Shown: piece by piece, positions 45,401 to 54,825 of the stretch
Layout: every line of letters begins with the position of its first letter
Numbering within the stretch: position 1 is the first letter of the stretch
NCBI RefSeq assembly: GCF_030582395.1
Contig: NZ_CP104382.1
Location: forward strand, 620,001-684,000
Source of the DNA: Ralstonia pickettii
GTDB taxonomy: Bacteria > Pseudomonadota > Gammaproteobacteria > Burkholderiales > Burkholderiaceae
Direction: 5' to 3'
Length of the DNA: 64,000 bases
Made by a program: the position numbers and the translations under genes
The notes under the pieces: generated by a model
The model's input: the letters and a program-made list of their open reading frames with translations, nothing else
What the model was told of the DNA's origin: nothing
Databases searched by the model: none

Positions 45401-47374
45401 ACCCAACTGGTCAATGCGTGCCTGAAGGAAAGTCAAGCCCTGATCAATCTTCCCGAGGCCGAAGCATGCTTGGCAGTAGGTGATAGCCAAGTCTTCGGAA
45501 TGCGGATGGAGGCAAGCCGCGATGCGGTAATGCACCAACGCATCGGCCTTGTCGCCCGATAGCCACAGCGCGTCGGCCATGGCGCGCCAAGCGTCGGACT
45601 CGTTGACGTTGACACGCAGCGCGCGTGAAGCGTATTCGATCGCATCTGGTATGTGCCGGGCGTCGTCGCTCAGCAAGCGGGACAGCCGCGTTAGCAAAGG
45701 CGGATTCCACGGGTGTTTGGCGACGGCTGCTTGTGCTGCATCCAAAGCTTCGTGCCGAGTGCCGACGGTAGCCAGAAGCTGCTGCCGATGCAGGAGCAGA
45801 CTGGGATGGTCGCCAAGATGCTCAATGGATTGCGCTGTCAGCGCCAATGCTCGCGTGAGGTCTCCATCGTAATGTGCGAGGGCACGCAAGCCGCGCAGGG
45901 TGAGCCAATGACCGGGCGCTCGGGACTGCTGTGCTTGTGCTGCCGCGTCCGCCGCTCCCCGGTTGTGGGCTTCCAACGCGCGAATGATGGTGTAGTAGCT
46001 GTCCCAGTCCGCTGCATCGGGCAGCGTGATTCCGTTCAGCCGGTGACGCGCTTCCGACGGGACCATCAACATGCCACGTGGTCCGCTGGCACGGTGTTCG
46101 CTAAACAGCGTAACCGCGTAGTGCTCTGCGTAGATGCGCTGCGAAGGATCGCGTATGAGCAATGTGCCCCGCAAGGCGTCATACCCGATGACGGCTTGCA
46201 AGTGCCCAGCATTGGTGAATTCGGTGGTCAACGTAAACGGCACGCCTGCGTCGATCAATGCGCGAGTAACCGTCCAGTCGACCGTGAACTCCTGCACAAA
46301 AAAGCCGTTGCGTTCAGCCCAGGCGCGCTCGCTTGAGGCCGGGGTGCCGTCGTAGCAGATTTGTTCGGCAATCCCGAGGTGCTCAGCGGCGTAGCCCCAG
46401 TAGTGGCTCAACGCACTCAGCGTGGCGGGCGCGCACGTGAGGTGGTGTTGGCGCACGAACCCAACGTCGAGTTGGACACGCTGAAGGTCGGTCCTCGATG
46501 CATGCTCGACCAGGCGGGCCCTAATGTCGGCGTAGAAGGGTTCGTTAAGTTCGCCGCAGCGATGGGCCGCCACATCGAACTGCTTACGGGCAAGCAGATT
46601 GTCGACCTCCTGGGCGTCAAGCCAGCGACGCCAGCCCTTGTCGGCCAATGGTGCGTATGTTCGGCAGCGCGTAAGTGCGGCGGCAGCCTCGTCGAACTGG
46701 CGGTGTTCCGACAGCAGGCCGAACAGTTGAGCTTCCACGTCGGCGCTTTGCATGTTTGCCGAAGCGGTCTGCAACAGACGTATGGCTTCTGCGTCATTAC
46801 CGGTCAGCGTATGCAGATGGGCAAGCCCCTGGATGGCAGCACGATGGCTTGGGCAGAGTCGGAGCGCTTCAAGGCAGGCCGCAACGGCTTCGTCGTATCG
46901 ATCCTGCCGCTCGAATACATGGGCGTGCAGCACGTGGATCCAAGGATCCTCCGATGCCAGCGACAGCGCCGTCGAAAACAAGCTGGCTGCCGTCTCCCAA
47001 TCACGCAACGCGCCGGCCAAGGTGGCGCGCGATGCGTGCCATTCTGCGAGCACTGCCGGGGGTGCGTCGTCGGGCATGCATGCGGATTCCATCCATCGCC
47101 AGCCGCGATAGGCACCCTTGCGATCGGCCAGGATGCGCGCATAAACCACCATGGCTTCGGGGTGGTTAGGGTGCTTGCGCCATAAGCGCAGCCCCATGGC
47201 GTCCGACAACCGATTGTCGCCCAGATGCCGCACCACACGCACGGCCAAGGACTGGGCCTCGGGACGTGGATCCGCACGCAATGCATCGAGCAGAGGATAT
47301 GCGGCATAGCTATTGCCAGTGTCTGCAAACGTGCTGATATGGTCGACCAGATCCAGCGGGGCTGCTTGATTCAT
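42452..47374 (-). CDS. Giant TPR protein with embedded C39-like cysteine peptidase domain
   Basis: 1640 residues from ATG 47374; an in-frame TTG at 47428 is possible. No signal peptide or membrane helix. Residues about 20-290 and 460-1500 are tetratricopeptide-type helical repeats (AWRAMADALWLSGDKADALVHYRIAACLHP is one clear unit). Between them, about 298-440, is a papain-like C39 pattern: Gln309, Cys314 in HLTCAPATLSAL, His391 in AGHLQAVIGYD and Asp409 in LLIRDPS, in the order and spacing of double-glycine leader peptidases. A cytosolic protease or peptide-binding scaffold is inferred; substrate unknown. No transporter or precursor peptide gene is adjacent. Codon use is visibly less GC-biased than in kup or fdhF, hinting at transfer. 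Confidence 0.85.
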   Translation of the reverse strand: MNQAAPLDLVDHISTFADTGNSYAAYPLLDALRADPRPEAQSLAVRVVRHLGDNRLSDAMGLRLWRKHPNHPEAMVVYARILADRKGAYRGWRWMESACMPDDAPPAVLAEWHASRATLAGALRDWETAASLFSTALSLASEDPWIHVLHAHVFERQDRYDEAVAACLEALRLCPSHRAAIQGLAHLHTLTGNDAEAIRLLQTASANMQSADVEAQLFGLLSEHRQFDEAAAALTRCRTYAPLADKGWRRWLDAQEVDNLLARKQFDVAAHRCGELNEPFYADIRARLVEHASRTDLQRVQLDVGFVRQHHLTCAPATLSALSHYWGYAAEHLGIAEQICYDGTPASSERAWAERNGFFVQEFTVDWTVTRALIDAGVPFTLTTEFTNAGHLQAVIGYDALRGTLLIRDPSQRIYAEHYAVTLFSEHRASGPRGMLMVPSEARHRLNGITLPDAADWDSYYTIIRALEAHNRGAADAAAQAQQSRAPGHWLTLRGLRALAHYDGDLTRALALTAQSIEHLGDHPSLLLHRQQLLATVGTRHEALDAAQAAVAKHPWNPPLLTRLSRLLSDDARHIPDAIEYASRALRVNVNESDAWRAMADALWLSGDKADALVHYRIAACLHPHSEDLAITYCQACFGLGKIDQGLTFLQARIDQLGGQSSAPSISAFGQFDLLGRTNEAFALLEDALRQRPNDETLRLFYAEKALAYAQPEKARVLLAGRTGHARHAEQLRVEALIARHEGRIHDAWVAISAACEREPLHIPLRRMAADIRAQQLGRAAAVQFLKDACAQHPTYLALYEALLEWMADAPPTDSEAIIRQALALNPDYAFLLRELANNLASQRKLEDAWSVARKAQALAPRHASTYAMLGALHLADGNVHEAQQQFREALLLNIDHGYAVHRLVTTCNSHEARREALAFIARQLQEQSTQGDPIFAYQVLARYTLPDDELEGELRALHMRRPELWQTWAALAIQLIDTNQFAAAQTLLDGAIDRFPLMPRLHYELARLATNQGDFPRARTSVQRALQLSPSWTWALRLAVHLAMNEPGQLEAGLALVAAPRSRSEENPEGHVLRARLLWKLDRRDEALAQVETALHRWPAHTEAWDFFVDATRQMGRAHYVAEFTAELARQRPDNIDVLIRQADHAATLDDALAALDKATAINPLHQAAYIARINALSRHGQFAEALEAVQDTPWGQHTPTAILRCGPRLHWQHGDADKAIYALQQLLKNEVNSFDMWRELADWTFSAKRHDECLAAAREMIRIDPTVAVGYGYLGHGLRQRGETEPAIEALRTAFELDPFYVYAGLALTDLLLASNWNAAKPVLATLRANVPGAAVALREVQYAVRAGDKEGVAAPLAEIVRATEQNDKTFDNAVEALPRGSWRELLFQATEQASLCGEVSEAAARYWLEREFDVAHPAFLDKVEPYLKADHHQRFKIAVINCATAVRMFQHVSALVAKYSREIRANAECWGLVGYAYLEANRFQDVVDWMHDWQRADAPWWALDNLAVALRTDGRHGLANQVSEVSHGKEPRNPDAIVWLACDAARYGQTQTLLAWLERLRSMRMRPYYQGLHQILEGYYAAATTGKAAPLRAALRQWEFASRKQSTLADLMADIRRRWIQDAPTSWDRFSRVLRLI

Positions 47375-47459
47375 GCGGGCGTTGAAGGTTTGCGAGCGAT
47401 GATTCCGATTAGAGCACAGGGCTCGCAACGCTCAATATCCCCGCGAGAGAGGGGCGTTG

Positions 47460-48275
47460 TCAGGCAAACCGCGTCACGCTGTCGCCCCGGCAGAACGCCA
47501 GCAGCGCCAGCTGCCCGGCCTTGGCGTGGCGGATCGCCAGCGAAGACGGCGCGGAGATGGTGGCCAGCAGCGGCACCTGCACCTGCACGCATTTGCGCGC
47601 CAGCTCAAAGCTCGCGCGGCTTGTCATGACGATGAACCCGTCTGCGGGACGGATGCCGAGCCGGGCCAGCCGGCCGATCAGCTTGTCCAGCGCGTTGTGA
47701 CGGCCGACGTCTTCCAGCACATGCAGCGGTGCGTTGCCGTCGGCAGGCACCCAGCCTGCGGCATGCAAGCCGCCCGTGAGTGCGTTGGCCGGTTGATGCG
47801 CCGTCATCGCCTGCATGGCGTCCAGCACTTGTGCGTCGGCAAGTGTCGCCAACCATGCGGGCGGCGTGAGCGGCGCGGGTGCGTCTTCAAAGGTCTGCAG
47901 GCTCTCAATGCCACACAGGCCGCAGCCCGTTGGGCCGGCCAGCGCGCGGCGGCGTTCCTTCAGTCGCACGAAGCAGTGCGAAGCGATTTCCGCATGCACT
48001 TCAAGCCCATGCGGGTGCGTTTCCACGTCGGCGCCACGCCAATCTGCGCGGCTGTCGACGATGCCTTCCGACAGCGCAAAGCCCAGCGCAAAGTCTTCCA
48101 GGTCGGCTGGCGAGGCCATCATTACTGCGTGCGTGATGCCGTTGAAGACAAGCGCGACCGGTGCTTCATCGGCGACGGCGGTGGCGGTGTCTTCGTGCAC
48201 GCCGGTGCGCGTATGCTTTGTCGCGGTGGTGGACACGACCGGCAAGCCGGCGGGGTGGCGGGGTAGGAAAGTCAT
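47460..48275 (-). CDS. fdhD: Formate dehydrogenase accessory sulfurtransferase FdhD
   Basis: 271 residues. It shows the FdhD cysteine motif GCGLCG (Cys118, Cys121), plus HVLEDVGRHNALDKLIGRL and TSRASFELARKCVQV, all family signatures. FdhD passes sulfur to the molybdenum cofactor of formate dehydrogenases, which are inactive without it. The start overlaps the stop of the small gene upstream (ATGA), itself coupled to the molybdoenzyme gene, so FdhD serves that enzyme. Confidence 0.95.
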   Translation of the reverse strand: MTFLPRHPAGLPVVSTTATKHTRTGVHEDTATAVADEAPVALVFNGITHAVMMASPADLEDFALGFALSEGIVDSRADWRGADVETHPHGLEVHAEIASHCFVRLKERRRALAGPTGCGLCGIESLQTFEDAPAPLTPPAWLATLADAQVLDAMQAMTAHQPANALTGGLHAAGWVPADGNAPLHVLEDVGRHNALDKLIGRLARLGIRPADGFIVMTSRASFELARKCVQVQVPLLATISAPSSLAIRHAKAGQLALLAFCRGDSVTRFA

Positions 48276-48516
48276 GCAGTGAAATCAGGCAATGCGCGGC
48301 CGGCATCGAGCAGCACGATCAGCCAGCGCGTGTCGTCCATGACGACGCGCAGCAGGCCGGCGTCAGCCAGTGGATGCAGTGCGCGCAGCACTGTGCTGGC
48401 GCGCTCGCCCACGCGCTTGGTCAGCCACGGCAGGGACACCGGCTTGCCGGCGTCGGCCTCGCGCAATGCGGCCAGCAGCGCCAGTTGCAGCGCAGACCAT
48501 GCCGGCTCGGTTGGCA

Positions 48517-48517
<1 letters not shown>
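48272..48517 (-). CDS. Small winged-helix-like protein between fdhF-type gene and fdhD
   Basis: 81 residues. Its ATG shares one base with the upstream stop (TGATG) and its own stop overlaps fdhD (ATGA), so all three are translationally coupled. The sequence ALQLALLAALREADAGKPVSLPWLTKRVGERASTVLRALHPLADAGLLRV (described) reads as a compact winged helix. It may be a local regulator or a protein-interaction module; the family is not certain. Confidence 0.75.
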
Positions 48518-50865
<2,348 letters not shown>

Positions 50866-50893
50866 GAGTGGCGGGGCGGCGTTGAATGGGATG

Positions 50894-52549
50894 TCAGGAG
50901 AACAGAACGGCAGCTTTTTGGAGTGTAATCCAAACCCCCCAGCCCAACGGCAGGCCCACGGCGGCCCAGGCCAGCACCACGGCCACGGCCGAACCCGGAT
51001 GCGCCTTCCATTCCAGCGACGTTTCCGGTGCAGCCACCGACGGCGTCGGGCTCTTGCTTGCCGCAGCGTGACGGAGCTCGTCGAGTTGCGCTTCGGTCAT
51101 GAAGTGCTTCGCGTTGACCGGGCGCACCAGCAGGTTGCAGATGAAGCCGAGGATCAGCAGGCCGGCCAGGATCATCATCGTGATGTCGTACACGGCTGCG
51201 CGTTCCACGCCATGGGCGATCTGGTATTCGCGCAGGTAGTTCACCAGCACGGGGCCCAGGATGCCCGCCGTCGACCACGCCGTGAGCAGGCGGCCGTGGA
51301 TGGCGCCCACCATCTGCGTGCCGAACATGTCGGCCAGATAAGCGGGCACGGTCGCAAAACCGCCGCCGTACATCGACAGGATCACGCAGAAGGCCAGTGC
51401 GAACAGCGCGATATTGCCCGTGTGCGAGGTCCACGGAATCGATGCGTACAGCACGAAGCCGAGCACGAAGAAGATCGCGTACGTCATCTTGCGGCCCAGG
51501 CGATCCGACAGCGATGCCCAGAAGAAACGGCCGCCAATGTTGAACAGGCTCAGCAGACCGGTGAAGCCCGCGGCGATGGCCGCGATCTGGCCTTTTTGCG
51601 CGGCGGTCAGGTCCATGAACGACGTCGTCACGCCCAGCAGCTTGCCGCCAAAGACTTCCTGCAGCAGCGGCGAAGCCATGCCGAGCACACCGATACCGGC
51701 CGATACGTTCAGGCACAGCACGGCCCAGATCAGCCAGAACTGCGGCGTTTTCAGGGCTTCATTGGCGTGGATGTGGCGTTGCGTGACCATCGTGTCTTTC
51801 GCCTTGGCGGGCGAGGGCGTCCAGCCGGCCGGTTTCCAGCCGGTGGGCGGCACTCGGTAGCCCAGCGCGCCGGCCATCATGAACACGAAGTAGATGCCGG
51901 CCAGGACGATAAACGTTTGCGACACCCCCACGGATTCGGGCGTTGCAAACAGCTTCATCAGGCGGTCAGCCAGCGGGGCGCCGATCATCGCGCCGCCGCC
52001 GAAGCCCATGATGGCCATGCCCGTGGCCATGCCGCGCTTGTCCGGGAACCACTTGATCAGCGTCGACACCGGCGAGATGTAGCCCAGCCCGAGGCCGATG
52101 CCGCCGATCACGCCCGAGCCCACCCACAGTAGCCACAGCTGATGCATCTGGATGCCGAGTGCGGAAATCAGCAGCCCGCCGCACCAGCACACGGCCGACA
52201 CGACGCCGGCCTTGCGCGGGCCAACGCGTTCAAGCCAGCCGCCCCACATGGCGGCGGATGCGCCCAGGAACACGAAGAACAGCGTGAACATCCAGCCCAG
52301 ACTGGAGACGCGCCAGTCGCAGGTGGTGGTGAACAGTTCTGCGATCAGCGAGACGTCGGCGCCGCAGGTCAGCGGCTTGGTGATGCCCAGCGCGCGGCCA
52401 AGCGGCAGCCAGAAGACGGAAAAACCATACGCCATGCCAATGCAAAGATGGATGGCGAGCGCGGCAGGCGGAACCAGCCAGCGATTGAACCCAACCGCGG
52501 CGACGGTGCGCTCGCGCGAAAAAAATGGATGCAGGACTGCTTCGGACAT
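50894..52549 (-). CDS. OFA-family MFS transporter (oxalate/formate antiporter type)
   Basis: 551 residues, about 12 membrane helices in the major facilitator fold. GVGSGVIGGIGLGLGYISPVSTLIKWFPDKRGMATGMAIMGFGGGA (described) and the second-half NIGGRFFWASLSDRLGRK match OxlT-like OFA carriers. It probably exchanges small carboxylates such as oxalate, formate or a related acid. It is 28 bp upstream of the molybdoenzyme gene on the same strand, and probably heads the operon. A Gln/Glu/Ala-rich C-terminal tail adds two further hydrophobic stretches. Confidence 0.88.
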   Translation of the reverse strand: MSEAVLHPFFSRERTVAAVGFNRWLVPPAALAIHLCIGMAYGFSVFWLPLGRALGITKPLTCGADVSLIAELFTTTCDWRVSSLGWMFTLFFVFLGASAAMWGGWLERVGPRKAGVVSAVCWCGGLLISALGIQMHQLWLLWVGSGVIGGIGLGLGYISPVSTLIKWFPDKRGMATGMAIMGFGGGAMIGAPLADRLMKLFATPESVGVSQTFIVLAGIYFVFMMAGALGYRVPPTGWKPAGWTPSPAKAKDTMVTQRHIHANEALKTPQFWLIWAVLCLNVSAGIGVLGMASPLLQEVFGGKLLGVTTSFMDLTAAQKGQIAAIAAGFTGLLSLFNIGGRFFWASLSDRLGRKMTYAIFFVLGFVLYASIPWTSHTGNIALFALAFCVILSMYGGGFATVPAYLADMFGTQMVGAIHGRLLTAWSTAGILGPVLVNYLREYQIAHGVERAAVYDITMMILAGLLILGFICNLLVRPVNAKHFMTEAQLDELRHAAASKSPTPSVAAPETSLEWKAHPGSAVAVVLAWAAVGLPLGWGVWITLQKAAVLFS

Positions 52550-52891
52550 CGAATCCCCCCGGATGAGTTGAGCCCGTGTTGTGACGTGTACGGTGAAACG
52601 GTGCGGCCGCCTCGGTCATGGCCGGTGCGTGCCAGCCGGCTGCGATGGGACTGCGCCGACGTTGCCCGCGAAAGATAGTGGGGCAGCGTGTTCTAGATCA
52701 ATAGTTGTAGTCGCCCGTTGTATTGCGAATTACGCAACTTGCAGCCGAATTGCTTAATTTATGTGACTGAAAACATAAATAAACCGGGTACGGAATCGCG
52801 GTAATTGGTGTTCCGTTTGCCAGCGCCAATACTGGATCGCAGAGATAGCGGCGCCCGCCACGTCGGCGGCAAGAAAACCTGGAGGTGGCGG
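52550..52891. other. 342-bp divergent promoter region (OFA/fdh operon and APC permease)
   Basis: The AT-rich core is at 52690-52800. It includes the dyad TTGCG-N5-CGCAA (52723-52737), a LysR/GntR-style candidate operator, and nearby AATTGCTTAATT (52748-52759 approximately). The permease has a strong GGAGGTGGCGG ribosome site. No gene is supported here. Confidence 0.55.
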
Positions 52892-54274
52892 ATGGCAGTC
52901 GACACGCAACTTGAGGCTCAGGCGTTGGGCGTGAGCGAATCTGTCGTCATGGGCGTGGCAGGCACCGCGCCGGCGTTCAGCATTGCCGCCACCACGGTCA
53001 CGCTGATCGGCGCGGTCGGGGCGCTCACGCCGGCCAGCCTCCTGTATTGCGGACTGATCATGTTTGGGGTGACGTTTGCCTATCTGCACCTGAATCGCGT
53101 CAACCCACATGCAGGTGCGGCGTATGCCTGGGTGGGCGCTATCTTCAATCGCACGTTGGGGTTCTTTGCCGGCTGGGCACTGCTGGTGGCGTCGGGCGTG
53201 TTCATGGTGTCCGGCACGATTCCAGCCGCAACGGCCACGCTCACACTCGTGGCTCCGTCGCTGGCTGCGCAGCCAGCCGTGGTGGCGCTGGTGGCGGCAG
53301 CATGGCTGCTCGTGGTGACCGCGGTCATCATCAAGGGCATCAAGCTGACAAGCTATTCGCAGATTGCCATGACCGTCACGGAGACCGTCATTCTTGTCGG
53401 CTTGATCGTGCTGGCCGTGGTGAAATTCGGCGCGCATCCGGCACATGCGCTGTCGTGGGCACTGCTGTCGCCCGCGGCCTTCACACCGCAGCTGTTTGCG
53501 ACCGGTGCGCTCACGGCGCTGTTCTTCTTCTGGGGCTGGGACGTGACGGTCAACCTGACGGAAGAGACGCGCGACGCCAATCACGCGCCCGGCCGTGGCG
53601 CGTTGTGGGCCATGGTGATTGTGCTGGCGCTGTTCATGGGTTTTGCTGCCGTGATCCTGCTCGTGCTGAGCGACGCGGAAATCGACCAGTCCAGCACGAA
53701 CGTCATTTTTGCCGTGGCCGACAAACTGCTGCCCCGCCCGTGGAGCTATGTGGCCGTGGTGGCCGTCATGCTGAGCACGGTCGGGACCCTGGAGACCTCC
53801 ATCCTGCAATTCACGCGCACGCTGTATGCCGAGGGCCGCGACGGCATGTTGCATGCGCGCTATGCCAGGCTGCATCCGACTTGGCGCACACCATGGGTGG
53901 CCACCGTTGTGATTGCGGCGGTTGGCTTGATCCTGCTATTTGGTGCGTCTTTTTTCCCGAGCATCAACGCCATCATCAAGGATTCGGTCAACGCAATCGG
54001 GTTTCAGGTGGCGTTCTACTACGGGCTGGCGGGCTTCGCCTGCGCTTGGCACTACCGGCGCGAAGCGCTTCGCTCGGTGTTCAATGCGGTGTTTCTGGTC
54101 GGCTGGCCATTGGGCAGCGCGTTGTTCTTGTGGTTGATCGCGGGCTACAGCGTACCGACGTTCGACCTGACGACAAATCTGGTCGGCCTGGGCGGCATCG
54201 CCGTGGGCGTGGTGCCGCTGGTGGTCAACCGATGGTCTGCAGCGCGTGGAGCGCGCTTAGCCCGCAACCGATGA
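52892..54274 (+). CDS. APC-family amino acid/polyamine permease
   Basis: 460 residues from ATG 52892, directly behind GGAGGTGGCGG; an upstream in-frame start at 52805 is less likely. It has the APC N-terminal motif SVVMGVAGTAPAFSIAATTVTLIG, FAYLHLNRVNPHAGAAYAWVG (the first signature) and about 12 helices; FFFWGWDVTVNLTEETRDA is the conserved helix-8 region. It likely takes up an amino acid or amine across the inner membrane; specificity unknown. The 3' end overlaps the convergent Hpt gene by 18 bp. Confidence 0.9.
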   Translation: MAVDTQLEAQALGVSESVVMGVAGTAPAFSIAATTVTLIGAVGALTPASLLYCGLIMFGVTFAYLHLNRVNPHAGAAYAWVGAIFNRTLGFFAGWALLVASGVFMVSGTIPAATATLTLVAPSLAAQPAVVALVAAAWLLVVTAVIIKGIKLTSYSQIAMTVTETVILVGLIVLAVVKFGAHPAHALSWALLSPAAFTPQLFATGALTALFFFWGWDVTVNLTEETRDANHAPGRGALWAMVIVLALFMGFAAVILLVLSDAEIDQSSTNVIFAVADKLLPRPWSYVAVVAVMLSTVGTLETSILQFTRTLYAEGRDGMLHARYARLHPTWRTPWVATVVIAAVGLILLFGASFFPSINAIIKDSVNAIGFQVAFYYGLAGFACAWHYRREALRSVFNAVFLVGWPLGSALFLWLIAGYSVPTFDLTTNLVGLGGIAVGVVPLVVNRWSAARGARLARNR

Positions 54275-54670
54275 GGTGGGCCACGGGCAACTGCTTGCCA
54301 TCTGGCGGAATTCGTCGGCCAACTTGCGCAGGCGAACAAGCGCGGATTGCATTTCCGCCGCACGCTCCAGATGCGGGCCAATGCTCTGCGCGGTGCGCTC
54401 AATGCTGCGGGCCGCATCGCCAATCGGCTGATGGCCGAGCATGCGCGCAGAGCCGACGATGCGATGGGCTGCTTCAACGATCTGCGCGTCGTCTGCGCCC
54501 CGGAGGGCTTTCTCCAGGTTGGCCAGATCGTGTTCCATCGTCTCGGAAAAGAGATCGACGATAAAGCGCCATTGCTGCACATCATTGCCAAACAGCTCGA
54601 TGAGGGTGGCGATAACCTGTGGCGGGAACTGCGCGGTGATGCTGGCGGCGACGTGGGGCGTGGTGTGCAT
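54257..54670 (-). CDS. Orphan histidine phosphotransfer (Hpt) protein
   Basis: 137 residues from ATG 54670; a longer TTG start at 54763 would run into the terminator upstream, so the shorter form is preferred. The Hpt signature is EAAHRIVGSARMLG with phospho-accepting His69; the usual Lys after the His-x-Leu is Val here. The helices before it (LIELFGNDVQQWRFIVDLFSETMEHDLANLEKALRG, described) fit a four-helix bundle. No kinase or response regulator is adjacent. It should relay phosphate in a multistep phosphorelay with partners encoded elsewhere. Confidence 0.8.
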   Translation of the reverse strand: MHTTPHVAASITAQFPPQVIATLIELFGNDVQQWRFIVDLFSETMEHDLANLEKALRGADDAQIVEAAHRIVGSARMLGHQPIGDAARSIERTAQSIGPHLERAAEMQSALVRLRKLADEFRQMASSCPWPTSSVAG

Positions 54671-54767
54671 GGTAGCGTTGCAGGCGGTGAAGTCAGAGAC
54701 GCACTCTGCACGCCGGGCGTACGGGCAACCATGAGATTGGTCCGATTTCTGATGCCGATTCAAAGCA

Positions 54768-54804
54768 AAACGGGCGCACCGCCGGTGAGGCGATGCGCCC
54801 GTTT
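54768..54804 (-). terminator. Intrinsic terminator of the efflux operon
   Basis: AAACGGGCGCA (54768-54778) and TGCGCCCGTTT (54794-54804), an 11-bp perfect stem with a 15-nt loop. On the minus strand a T-rich tract follows, ending the RND operon whose last gene stops at 54826. It may also work in the plus direction. Confidence 0.8.
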
Positions 54805-54825
54805 CGCTTTTGGAGCGAGCGTGGC

